This document shows, one piece after another, positions 8,965-17,151 of a DNA stretch of 64,000 nt. The first letter of the stretch is position 1. Every line of letters begins with the position of its first letter. The stretch is from RFPW01 sp040401595 (GTDB taxonomy: Bacteria > Pseudomonadota > Gammaproteobacteria > Burkholderiales > Burkholderiaceae_E), in the NCBI GenBank assembly GCA_040401595.1, contig JBBAOE010000020.1, forward strand, positions 7,938 through 71,937. Reading direction: 5' to 3'. The notes below the pieces were generated by a model, which saw only the letters and a program-made list of their open reading frames with translations, was not told the origin of the DNA and ran no database searches. The position numbers and the translations under genes were made by a program.

Positions 8965-10134
8965 ATGTCCACCACCACTCCGTTTCCGAACCCATCGACG
9001 ATCTCATCGGCGGACCGCACCGAAGCGAACGCCGCGAGTCATCCCGGCAACGAATCGCCATTTCTGACCCTGCACGAAGTGATTCGCAAAGCACGGCAGA
9101 AGCTCAATCACGATGACTGGGACTACATCGTTGGCGGGACCGAAACCGAAACCACCTTGCGCCGCAACCGCATGGCACTAGACACCCTCGCGTTGCGGCC
9201 CCGGGTGTTGCGCGATGTCAGTCAGATCGATCCATCAACCGAGTTTCTCGGGCGTCGCATGCGCCTGCCCGTGGTCCTGGCGCCCGTTGGCAGCCTCGAA
9301 CTCTGCACGCCCGAAGCCGCCACTGCATCGGCCCGCGCGGCAGAACGGTTTGGCGTGGCCCAGATGTTAAGTTCGGTTTGCCAACCCGGCATGGCGACCC
9401 TCGCCCAGCAGGTGCCCAATGCGCTACGGATTTTCCAGCTGTATGTCTATGGCGATGCCGACTGGATCGATCAGCATATCGAGCAGGCCATTGAAGTCGG
9501 TAACGCCGCCTTTTGCTTCACCGTCGACATGGCGCTTTACAGCCGCCGCGAGCGCGATATCGCCAAGCGCAACATCCGAAGAGCGGTGGTACCTGGACGC
9601 GAATTTCTTGCCCATCTCAGCTGGAAAGACATCGAAAGAGTTCGAAGAAAATATGATATCCCGCTGATTATTAAGGGAATAGGAACTGCAGAAGACGCCT
9701 TGATTGCGGTCGAACAAGGGATTGACATGATCTATGTGTCCAACCACGGCGGCCGGCAACTCGACCATGATCTCGGCTCGATGGACGTGTTGCCTGAGAT
9801 TGTTGCAGCTGTCGATCGACGCGCGCGGATTATCGTGGACGGAGGTTTCAATCGCGGCTCGGACATTGTCAAGGCCATTGCACTGGGTGCCGATATGGTT
9901 GGCCTCGGCCGGATGCAATGTATGGGGCTGGCCGCAGATGGAGCGGCCGGATTACATCGAGTGCTGGAATTGCTCGAAACGGAAGTCAGGATCTGCCTCG
10001 GTCTGCTCGGCGTGAACGCCCTGGCCGACCTTCATCCGGGGTATCTCCGACGCGCCTACGCGGCCAACCCAGCAAGCGCCTTGAGCGCTTTTCCCTTGCT
10101 CAATATCGACACTCTCGATTATCCCGGAGCCTGA
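8965..10134 (+). CDS. FMN-dependent alpha-hydroxy-acid oxidase/dehydrogenase
   Basis: A 389-residue member of the L-lactate dehydrogenase/glycolate oxidase family, which oxidises L-2-hydroxy acids with FMN. The early WDYIVGGTETETTLRRN region is the family N-terminus, LAPVG near residue 99 is at the flavin site, and YVSNHGGRQLD carries the catalytic His and the substrate-binding Arg. VDGGFNRGSDIVKAIALGADMVGLGR is the phosphate-binding end of the barrel. ATG 8965 is chosen by context; the frame is open to 8908 and no clear ribosome site is seen, so the start is uncertain. It stands alone and faces the DUF4286-like gene. The exact hydroxy acid is unknown. Confidence 0.87.
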   Translation: MSTTTPFPNPSTISSADRTEANAASHPGNESPFLTLHEVIRKARQKLNHDDWDYIVGGTETETTLRRNRMALDTLALRPRVLRDVSQIDPSTEFLGRRMRLPVVLAPVGSLELCTPEAATASARAAERFGVAQMLSSVCQPGMATLAQQVPNALRIFQLYVYGDADWIDQHIEQAIEVGNAAFCFTVDMALYSRRERDIAKRNIRRAVVPGREFLAHLSWKDIERVRRKYDIPLIIKGIGTAEDALIAVEQGIDMIYVSNHGGRQLDHDLGSMDVLPEIVAAVDRRARIIVDGGFNRGSDIVKAIALGADMVGLGRMQCMGLAADGAAGLHRVLELLETEVRICLGLLGVNALADLHPGYLRRAYAANPASALSAFPLLNIDTLDYPGA

Positions 10135-10195
10135 CAGGACTTCATGTCATTTATCTGAAATAGGCCGCAACCTACTGCGCGGGTTGACTTTATTT

Positions 10196-10999
10196 TTAGT
10201 TGGGTTGGCTCAGGTCTTGGCACAGACCGCTTACCCCACACCAATGATCATCGTCGCCAACCCCTGCACACCGTTCACGACCTTGAAGGCGTTGATCGAG
10301 GCGCGCGAGTTCAAGGAACAAGTCAACCCGAGGCGATGTCGATTGCAACCCGGCCGAGTCCGTGCCGCTCAAGCCCTGCGCACCCCGACGCAGATCGACT
10401 GCGTTGACGCGAGGCGCAATCCAGTGCTGCAGAGTCTGGTCTGCATCGCGGCGGCGCACATGTTCTATCAACAAGAACCCGCCAGGCATCTGGTCCGGGC
10501 TCGATCGGAATCGGGCCTCGGGAGATGCCTGCGCGCCATGGCCCTCATGCGCGCATTCATACGCACGCCATCGGCATGCGCGCGTCGGAGGTGCGTCTCG
10601 CAGCTGTTCGATCCAGCTCGCCAAGTCATCGGAGTCGAGTCGAACGCTGACCAGCCAGGCGCCGGAGCAATGCAACCCACCCACGGCCCGCAGTTCAGCG
10701 ACCGCCCGCCACATATTTCTAAAGTACGGCATGATCGAGCGCGTTCTGGGACTGGGCGACTGAAGCGCACGACGATAAGCGGCTTGCTCCAGAACCTCTC
10801 GAGAGGCCAATTCGTAATAGGTCATAAACCGCGGAGACGGATAAGCGCCCCCGTCAACGGCCACCGATTCGGCCCGAACACCCACGTGGAAGCCCGCCAT
10901 CGAGAGGCGTTCGGGCAAGTGTTCATCGAGGTACCACGCCTCGTACTCCTCCAGAACCGCCTCATCCAGATCGTTCCAGACCGCCAACATCGCCTGCAT
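10196..10999 (-). CDS. Dimeric alpha-beta-barrel protein, DUF4286/EthD-like
   Basis: A 267-residue protein. The N-terminal half resembles DUF4286-type ferredoxin-like barrels: LAVWNDLDEAVLEEYEAWYLDEHLPER, then PRFMTYYELASREVLEQAAYRRAL and a RSIMPYFRNMWRAV stretch. The C-terminal half may be a second, weaker barrel and is Arg-rich. ATG 10999 has GAGGG five bases upstream. The start of the long frame on the other strand across this locus has no recognisable family and is taken as a shadow. Function unknown; related proteins occur near aromatic degradation genes. It faces the oxidase gene. Confidence 0.65.
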   Translation of the reverse strand: MQAMLAVWNDLDEAVLEEYEAWYLDEHLPERLSMAGFHVGVRAESVAVDGGAYPSPRFMTYYELASREVLEQAAYRRALQSPSPRTRSIMPYFRNMWRAVAELRAVGGLHCSGAWLVSVRLDSDDLASWIEQLRDAPPTRACRWRAYECAHEGHGAQASPEARFRSSPDQMPGGFLLIEHVRRRDADQTLQHWIAPRVNAVDLRRGAQGLSGTDSAGLQSTSPRVDLFLELARLDQRLQGRERCAGVGDDDHWCGVSGLCQDLSQPN

Positions 11000-11080
11000 A
11001 CTTGCCCTCGCGCGCACATCAAGTTTTAATCATCCAAGCCGGCCAAACGCCAGCACCATTCAAACGTCCTGGAGACCCGA

Positions 11081-12100
11081 ATGACTTCAATCCGGCAGCG
11101 GCGCCGACAACTCTTCTGGTTATGCTCAGCGACCTGCCTGTCGTACACCGGGATCGGAGCGCAGGCGGAAATCCTAGCCCCTGCACCCGCCACCGTCGAG
11201 AAGTATCCGGTTCGGCCGATCACGCTGGTGGTTCCGCAAACGCCGGGAGGAACCAACGACATCGTTGGACGCGTCATTGCACAGAAGCTCAGCGATATCA
11301 CCACAACGTCGGTCATCGTTGAAAATCGGCCCGGTGCCGGCGGAAATATCGGGACCCAGGCCGTTGCCCGCAGCGCCAAGGACGGCTATACCCTCTTACT
11401 CACGGTCAGCAGCGCCCAGGCGATCAATCCCGCACTCTATAAGAACCCTGGTTTTGACCCGATCAAGGACTTCACACCCGTCGCTCTGATTGGCTCGGTG
11501 CCGAATGTGCTCGTCGTCCACCCGACTTTCCCCGCGCGCACGCTCGATGAATTTCTGGCTCTGCTGAAATCCAAACCGGACAACGCGTTCCAGTACGCGT
11601 CGGCTGGTAATGGAACCTTGAATCATCTGCTCGGCGAGATGATGAACCAGATGACCAGAACCGAGATGCAGCATATCCCCTACAAAGGCGTGGCGCAGGC
11701 CTTGAATGATCTGCTGGGAGGCCAGGTACCCATCGCATTTGCCAGCGTCCCATCGGTCTTGCAGCACATCAAAGCCGGCAAATTGATTGCGCTTGGCGTG
11801 AGTTCCCCCAAGCGGTCACCGGTCCTCGCGGATACGCCCGCGATCGCAGAGAAGATCCCTGGGTTTAGCGGGACCCTCTGGATCGGACTGTTTGCACCGA
11901 CCGGCGTCCCCAGAACTGTTCTCAATCAACTGGAAGCCCACCTGGCCCAGGTTCAAGCGGTGCCCGAGTTGAAAGAAAAACTACAGAGTTCGGGCGTTGA
12001 ATTGGCGTCCGCCAGTCCAGCCGAATTCGCCAACCTGCTGCGCGAAGACATTGCGCACTGGGCCAAAATCGTCAAAACCTCCGGCGCGAAACTGGACTGA
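11081..12100 (+). CDS. Tripartite tricarboxylate transporter substrate-binding protein (Bug/TctC family)
   Basis: A 339-residue periplasmic binding protein. A signal peptide covers roughly residues 1-28 (RRRQLFW... ending IGAQA). The Bug signature is clear: YPVRPITLVVPQTPGGTND, VVENRPGAGGNIGTQ-like segment, HIPYKGVAQALNDLLGGQV, then GLFAPTGVPR. It stands alone, divergent from the DUF4286-like gene and without TctA or TctB. The ligand is unknown; family members bind di- and tricarboxylates, nicotinate, glutamate or aromatic acids. Confidence 0.9.
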   Translation: MTSIRQRRRQLFWLCSATCLSYTGIGAQAEILAPAPATVEKYPVRPITLVVPQTPGGTNDIVGRVIAQKLSDITTTSVIVENRPGAGGNIGTQAVARSAKDGYTLLLTVSSAQAINPALYKNPGFDPIKDFTPVALIGSVPNVLVVHPTFPARTLDEFLALLKSKPDNAFQYASAGNGTLNHLLGEMMNQMTRTEMQHIPYKGVAQALNDLLGGQVPIAFASVPSVLQHIKAGKLIALGVSSPKRSPVLADTPAIAEKIPGFSGTLWIGLFAPTGVPRTVLNQLEAHLAQVQAVPELKEKLQSSGVELASASPAEFANLLREDIAHWAKIVKTSGAKLD

Positions 12101-12241
12101 GATTCGGACGACAACAGCAACGCCGATCAAGGAACATGCACTGCATCGGCCTGTCCAAACCAGCGGGTCGTGATGTCGGTCGTGACGAATTAGTCCGCTG
12201 TCATGATCTGCTGTCAAGCGCATTGCACGTCGTTCGAACCC

Positions 12242-12253
12242 GGGTAATTACCC
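12242..12253. promoter_or_regulatory. Perfect 12-bp palindrome upstream of the liv operon
   Basis: GGGTAATTACCC lies 37 bases before the livG start and overlaps a second short palindrome, ACCCGGGT (12238-12245). Its position in the leader of a five-gene transporter operon suits a regulator operator. No good -35/-10 pair was found beside it, so the promoter itself is not assigned. Confidence 0.4.
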
Positions 12254-12289
12254 ATTGAAGCAATTTATTCCTATGGGAGGATTGCGGTG

Positions 12290-13150
12290 ATGAGCGACCC
12301 GATTGTCATTTCTGGGAAGAAACCCGCTAAGCCGCTGTTGACGGTTTCCGGCGTCACGGTCAAATTCCGCGGCATCGTTGCGCTTGATCAGGTGTCCTTC
12401 GACATCCAGCCGGGCCAGATCGCCGGATTGATCGGACCCAACGGCGCTGGCAAAACGACGCTGTTTAACTGTCTTTCCAGAATTTATCCCTACAGCGAAG
12501 GTCGGATTGTTTTCGACGGGCATCCGCTCGAGGGCATGCCGCGTCACAAGACCGCTGAAATCGGAATTGGCCGGACATTTCAGAATCTGGCCCTGTACAA
12601 GACGATGACCGTGCGCGACAACATCCGCGTCGGCGGCCACTGTCGCGCCCACAAGGGCTTTCTGGCGCATGCGCTGCAGTTGCCAGGCGTTATCGAGGAG
12701 GAACGCGAAATCAGCGATCGTGCCGCCGCCCTGATCGATTTTCTGGACCTTGGTGCGCTGGCCGATCGCCGGGTCTCGGACCTGCCCTTTGGGTCGCAGA
12801 AGCGAGTCGAACTGGGGCGAGCGCTTGCCAGTCAGCCCAAGCTGTTGCTGCTGGATGAGCCTGCCGCCGGGCTCAATCACGAAGAGCTTGACGAGCTCGG
12901 CCAACTGATTCGAAAGGTGCGGGACGACTTCAACATTACGGTCCTGCTCGTCGAGCATCACATGAGCCTGGTGATGGGCGTCTCCGATAAGGTGGTCGCG
13001 CTCAATTTTGGCCGCAAGATCGCCGACGATATTCCGCAGAATGTGCGTCAGCATCCTGACGTCATCCAGGCCTATCTGGGGGGCGATGATGATCAGTCTT
13101 CGCCGCCCACCGGCCAGCCTGCAACCCACTCCGCGACAACGGTGCACTGA
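12290..13150 (+). CDS. livG: Branched-chain-type ABC transporter ATP-binding protein LivG
   Basis: A 286-residue ATPase opening a complete HAAT operon. Walker A GPNGAGKTT is near residue 52-60, the Q-loop region GRTFQNLALYKTMTVRDN follows, and Walker B LLLLDEPAAGLN and the switch motif VEHHM are present. The long C-terminus with DDDQSSPPTGQ is variable. ATG 12290 has GGAGG nine bases upstream; the GTG one codon earlier is less well spaced. In place of the canonical LSGGQ signature it has DLPFGSQKRVEL, a common LivG variant. It couples to LivF to energise the LivHM channel. Confidence 0.92.
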   Translation: MSDPIVISGKKPAKPLLTVSGVTVKFRGIVALDQVSFDIQPGQIAGLIGPNGAGKTTLFNCLSRIYPYSEGRIVFDGHPLEGMPRHKTAEIGIGRTFQNLALYKTMTVRDNIRVGGHCRAHKGFLAHALQLPGVIEEEREISDRAAALIDFLDLGALADRRVSDLPFGSQKRVELGRALASQPKLLLLDEPAAGLNHEELDELGQLIRKVRDDFNITVLLVEHHMSLVMGVSDKVVALNFGRKIADDIPQNVRQHPDVIQAYLGGDDDQSSPPTGQPATHSATTVH

Positions 13151-13166
13151 TGTTCGGAGCGTCTTG

Positions 13167-13880
13167 ATGGCATCGCTGCTGGAGGTGGATGGTTTGTATG
13201 CTGGTTACGGCGCGACCGAGGTGATCCACGATCTTTCGTTGCGTATCGAGGAAGGTACGATCACGACGCTCCTCGGTGCCAACGGCGCAGGCAAGACAAC
13301 GACCTTGCGGGCCCTGTGCAAAATGATTCGCACCCGCGGCAGCATCCGGTTCGCGGGTGAAGCGATCGACCAGCTGGCGACCGAGGACATCGTTCGCCGA
13401 GGCGTTGCCCACGTACCGGATGGGCGAGGCACCTTCGGCAGTCTGACCACGGAGGAAAACCTTCGCTTGGGCGGCTATACGCGTCGTGACAGACGGGCCG
13501 CGGCCGCGGATCAGGAGCGTATGTACGACTATTTTCCGCGGCTACGCGAACGTCGGCAGCAGCAGGCCGGCACCATGTCGGGCGGCGAACAGCAAATGTT
13601 GGCAATCGCCAGAGCGCTCATGCTTAGGCCGCGATTGCTGCTGATGGATGAGCCATCGTTTGGACTCGCGCCCCTGATCGTTCGCGAAATATTTTCAATC
13701 ATGAAGACGATCAATGAGAACGACCGCGTGACGATTCTTCTGGTTGAACAAAATGCTGCAATGGCGCTCAAGCTGGCCAGCCAGGCCTATCTTCTTGAAA
13801 CTGGCCGGTTGGTGTTAGCGGGCGAAGCTGCCGCGTTGAGCAACGATGAAGCGGTGCGTCGCTCCTACCTCGGGTACTGA
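13167..13880 (+). CDS. livF: Branched-chain-type ABC transporter ATP-binding protein LivF
   Basis: A 237-residue ATPase, the usual LivF size. It has Walker A GANGAGKTT (~36-44), the signature MSGGEQQ (~135) and Walker B LLLMDEPSFGLAP. The start at 13167 (MASLLEVDGLYAGYG) matches the LivF N-terminus; the frame open from 13008 only runs through the end of livG. It lies 16 bases after livG and 5 bases before livH. It partners LivG in the cytoplasm. Confidence 0.93.
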   Translation: MASLLEVDGLYAGYGATEVIHDLSLRIEEGTITTLLGANGAGKTTTLRALCKMIRTRGSIRFAGEAIDQLATEDIVRRGVAHVPDGRGTFGSLTTEENLRLGGYTRRDRRAAAADQERMYDYFPRLRERRQQQAGTMSGGEQQMLAIARALMLRPRLLLMDEPSFGLAPLIVREIFSIMKTINENDRVTILLVEQNAAMALKLASQAYLLETGRLVLAGEAAALSNDEAVRRSYLGY

Positions 13881-13885
13881 ACGCC

Positions 13886-14758
13886 ATGGAGACCTTCATC
13901 CACCAAATTGTTGCGGGGATTGCCACGGGCGGGGTTTATGCCAGCCTGGCACTCGCGCTGGTGATGATTTATCAGTCCACCCACCACATCAATTTCGCCC
14001 AAGGCGAGATCGCCATGTTCGCGACCTATCTGGCGTGGACCATGATCAACGCGGGCTTCCCGTACTGGGTCGCATTTTTTGGAACCGTGCTTCTGGCCTT
14101 CGCGTTGGGTGTGCTGATTCAACGGGTGATCATCCGGCCGGTCGAGAATGCACCGGTCCTCAACGTGGTGGTCGTTTTCATCGGCCTCCTCGTCATCCTG
14201 AACAGTCTTGCGGGATGGATCTTCACCTATACGATCAAGTCTTTTCCCTCGCCGTTTCCGAAAGAGCCTCCCTTCGGCCTTAGTTTCATTTCGTCGCATG
14301 AACTGGGCTCGATCGGCGTGACTCTGGTGCTCCTGGTGATGCTCTACAGCTTCTTCCGCTTCACCCCCCTTGGCCTGGCGATGCGGGCAGCTGCGCAGAA
14401 CCCTGATTCGAGCCGACTGGTCGGCATCCGCGTGGGTTGGATGCTGGCATTGGGCTGGGGACTGGCAGCGGTTCTCGGATCAATCGCAGGAATGATGATC
14501 GCACCGATTGTTTTTCTGGAGCCCAACATGATGTCGGGGGTGTTGCTGTACGCCTTTGCAGCTGCGCTCGTGGGCGGCATCGATAGCCCCGGCGGAGCCG
14601 TACTGGGCGGGTTTCTGGTAGGTATTCTGGAAAACCTCCTCGGTGCCTACGTGATCGGCACCGAGTTAAAGCTATCGGTCGCCCTGATCCTGATCATCAC
14701 GGTCCTGATCATTCGCCCGGCCGGACTGTTCGGCAAAGTCATCGTAACGCGGGTCTGA
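13886..14758 (+). CDS. livH: Branched-chain-type ABC transporter permease LivH
   Basis: A 290-residue inner-membrane permease with about eight hydrophobic segments. It shows the LivH family N-terminus (QIVAGIATGGVYASLALALVMIY) and the cytoplasmic coupling loop TPLGLAMRAAAQNPDSSRLVGI, which meets the ATPase. It begins 5 bases after livF and ends 6 bases before livM, so all are one operon. Confidence 0.93.
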   Translation: METFIHQIVAGIATGGVYASLALALVMIYQSTHHINFAQGEIAMFATYLAWTMINAGFPYWVAFFGTVLLAFALGVLIQRVIIRPVENAPVLNVVVVFIGLLVILNSLAGWIFTYTIKSFPSPFPKEPPFGLSFISSHELGSIGVTLVLLVMLYSFFRFTPLGLAMRAAAQNPDSSRLVGIRVGWMLALGWGLAAVLGSIAGMMIAPIVFLEPNMMSGVLLYAFAAALVGGIDSPGGAVLGGFLVGILENLLGAYVIGTELKLSVALILIITVLIIRPAGLFGKVIVTRV

Positions 14759-14764
14759 TCTGTC

Positions 14765-15769
14765 ATGACATCGACTCAGACGCCCGATGCATCGCGCGCG
14801 CAACTGCCCTGGTTACGTATCTCAGTGGTCATGGCTGTAGCATGCGTGTTGCCGTTTTTCCTCAGCAACTACCATGTGTTTCAGGCCTCGATGGTTCTGA
14901 GTACGGCGATCGCGCTCGTGGGCCTAAACATCCTGACCGGGTATAGCGGGCAGATATCACTGGGGCATGGGGCGTTTCTAGCGATCGGTGCGTATACGAC
15001 CGCGATTCTCATGGACAAGTTTGATGTGCCCTACTGGGCAACCATCCCGGTTGCGGGATTGGTCTGCCTGATCGCCGGGTTTCTTTTTGGCCTTCCAGCC
15101 CTCAAGCTTGAAGGTCATTATCTGGCGTTGGCAACCTTTGCTCTGGCGGTGGCGCTTCCGCAGCTGCTGAAGTTTCGCTATCTCGAGCCGTGGACTGGGG
15201 GGGTGCAGGGAATCGTCATCATGAAACCCGATCCGCCCATATCGTCATTTCTGGGATTGACGTTGAACTCCGATCGATGGCTCTACTTTTTAGCATTGCT
15301 CGTTGCCGCAGTCATGTATCTGGTCGCTTGGAACCTCTTGCGCGGCAGGATTGGCCGGGCCTTGATCGCCATCCGGGATCAACCGACCGCAGCCGCCTTG
15401 ATGGGAATCGACACGTCGCTCTACAAGAGTCTGGCGTTTGGCGTCAGTGCGCTCTTTACCGGCGTGGCCGGCAGTCTGAGCGCGATTCTGGTGGCCTTCG
15501 TTGCGCCCGACAGCTTTACGGTCTTTCTGTCGATCACGCTGATGGTCGGGATGGTGGTGGGTGGTCTGACCTCGTTGCCCGGCGCGCTCTACGGCGCTGC
15601 CTTTGTGCAGTTCATCCCCAATCTTGCCGATCAAATTTCAAAGGCCGCGCCCTGGGCCATTTACGGTGCGTTACTGATCGTGCTGATGGTTGTTCTGCCC
15701 GGCGGAATCGCTGGAGGACTCAACCTGCTCTGGTCAAAAGTGGGGCGCAGATCCGGAGCCACTCAATGA
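14765..15769 (+). CDS. livM: Branched-chain-type ABC transporter permease LivM
   Basis: A 334-residue inner-membrane permease, about nine hydrophobic segments. The LivM pattern NILTGYSGQISLGHGAFLAIGAY is at residues ~57-79 and the coupling loop GRIGRALIAIRDQPTAAALMGID near 196-218. It pairs with LivH to form the translocation path. The operon's binding protein follows after a 125-base spacer. Confidence 0.93.
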   Translation: MTSTQTPDASRAQLPWLRISVVMAVACVLPFFLSNYHVFQASMVLSTAIALVGLNILTGYSGQISLGHGAFLAIGAYTTAILMDKFDVPYWATIPVAGLVCLIAGFLFGLPALKLEGHYLALATFALAVALPQLLKFRYLEPWTGGVQGIVIMKPDPPISSFLGLTLNSDRWLYFLALLVAAVMYLVAWNLLRGRIGRALIAIRDQPTAAALMGIDTSLYKSLAFGVSALFTGVAGSLSAILVAFVAPDSFTVFLSITLMVGMVVGGLTSLPGALYGAAFVQFIPNLADQISKAAPWAIYGALLIVLMVVLPGGIAGGLNLLWSKVGRRSGATQ

Positions 15770-15822
15770 CTTTGTTGAGAAGGCCCCGGGGTTTAGACCT
15801 GGCTTAGCGACGACAGGTAGGA

Positions 15823-15839
15823 CCAATCCGGTGGATTGG
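15823..15839 (+). promoter_or_regulatory. Small hairpin between livM and the binding-protein gene
   Basis: CCAATCC-GGT-GGATTGG forms a perfect 7-bp stem in the livM-livK spacer. It is followed by a T-rich stretch (atttttac). Such elements often set higher expression of the binding protein than of the permeases; a weak terminator plus internal promoter is an alternative. The role is inferred. Confidence 0.4.
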
Positions 15840-15894
15840 CCTCGTCATCATCACAATTGCGTTGGGTTCGGAATTTTTACTAAGAGGTGTGACC

Positions 15895-17106
15895 ATGAAC
15901 AAGAGACACATGATCATCGGCAGCGTGGCGCTCATGTCAGCGACCTTGCTCACGCCGGTACTGGCCCAGAAAAAATATGATCCCGGTGCCAGCGATACCG
16001 AAATCAAAATCGGCCAGACCATGCCATACAGCGGTCCTGCTTCCGCCTACGGTACGATTGGTAAGGTTGAGGCCGCCTACTTCAAGCAACTCAACGAACA
16101 GGGCGGTATCAACGGACGCAAGGTCAATTTCATCAGTCTGGACGACGGCTACAGTCCACCGAAGACGGTTGAAATGGTACGCAAGCTGGTCGAGCAGGAA
16201 GAAGTTCTGCTACTGATGGGTACCTTGGGCACGCCTTCGAATACGGCGATTCACAAGTACGTCAACACCAAGAAAGTTCCGCATATGTTCCTGGCGACAG
16301 GCGCATCAAAATGGAACGATCCCAAGGGACACCCCTGGACGATCGGTTTCAATCCGAACTACAACTCGGAAGGTCGCCTCTATGGTCAGGAGATCGTCCG
16401 CACAAAACCCAATGCCAAAATTGCGGTTCTGTTTCAGAACGATGATTACGGCAAAGACTATTACAGCGGATTCAAGGACGGACTGGGCGACAAGGCCAAA
16501 TCAATGATCGTTGCCGAGGCAAGTTACGAGGTGACGGATCCGACCATTGATTCACAGATCGTGACGCTGAAAGGCTCTGGCGCCGATACTTTTTTCAATA
16601 TCACCACGCCGAAATTCGCTGCTCAGGCGATCCGCAAAGTGGACGATATCGGATGGAAGCCGACCCATTACCTCAACAACGTGTCTGCGTCGGTGGGTAG
16701 CGTGCTCAAGCCCGCCGGTCTGGACAAATCGGTTGGCCTGATCTCGATGCTCTACATCAAAGAGGGCAGCGACAAGCGCTGGGACAATGATCCAACCATG
16801 AATGACTTCAAGGCCTTGATCAAAAAGTATGCGCCCGAGGTCAACCCGGATGACGGTAATGCGACCTACGGCTACGCTGTTGCCCAACTCATGGCCCATG
16901 TTCTGCGGCTGGCAGGAGACAACCTGACACGTGAGAACATCATGAAAATCGCTTCGAATCTGAAGGACCATCAGATTCCAATGGCACTTCCGGGCGTCCT
17001 GGCAAGCACGGGGGCGGATGATTTCGCCTTATTCCAGACCATGCAGCTGGTCCGGTTTGACGGCTCGATCTGGGTACCGTTCGGGAAACCCCAGTCGGTG
17101 CGCTGA
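15895..17106 (+). CDS. Branched-chain-type ABC transporter substrate-binding protein (LivK family)
   Basis: A 403-residue periplasmic receptor, last gene of the liv operon. A signal peptide spans residues 1-23 (MNKRHMIIGSVALM... ending VLAQ). The mature part has the Peripla_BP_6 pattern: DTEIKIGQTMPYSGPASAYG, NEQGGINGRKVNFISLDDGYSP, then VLFQNDDYGKDYYSGFKDGLG. ATG 15895 follows AGAGG and gives a clean signal peptide; the upstream in-frame codons do not. Liv-type receptors bind branched-chain or other amino acids, amides or aromatic acids. The convergent thiolase operon hints at an organic acid, but this is inference. Confidence 0.92.
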   Translation: MNKRHMIIGSVALMSATLLTPVLAQKKYDPGASDTEIKIGQTMPYSGPASAYGTIGKVEAAYFKQLNEQGGINGRKVNFISLDDGYSPPKTVEMVRKLVEQEEVLLLMGTLGTPSNTAIHKYVNTKKVPHMFLATGASKWNDPKGHPWTIGFNPNYNSEGRLYGQEIVRTKPNAKIAVLFQNDDYGKDYYSGFKDGLGDKAKSMIVAEASYEVTDPTIDSQIVTLKGSGADTFFNITTPKFAAQAIRKVDDIGWKPTHYLNNVSASVGSVLKPAGLDKSVGLISMLYIKEGSDKRWDNDPTMNDFKALIKKYAPEVNPDDGNATYGYAVAQLMAHVLRLAGDNLTRENIMKIASNLKDHQIPMALPGVLASTGADDFALFQTMQLVRFDGSIWVPFGKPQSVR

Positions 17107-17114
17107 GCGCAAGA

Positions 17115-17136
17115 GAAGCGGGCCCTGGCCCGCTTC
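17115..17136. terminator. Hairpin between convergent operons
   Basis: GAAGCGGGCC and its exact complement GGCCCGCTTC enclose CT, directly after the binding-protein stop. Partial copies of the arm (ggcccgcttc, ggcccgttcc) follow towards the convergent gene. No long T-run follows, so termination in either direction is likely but not certain. Confidence 0.6.
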
Positions 17137-17151
17137 AAACTCAGGCCCGCT

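Noticed and set aside
10184..11029. 281-codon open frame on the + strand
   Set aside because: Antisense to the DUF4286-like gene, which has a recognisable family pattern and a ribosome site; the + frame has neither.
12248..13147. 299-codon open frame on the - strand
   Set aside because: Antisense to livG; no family resemblance.
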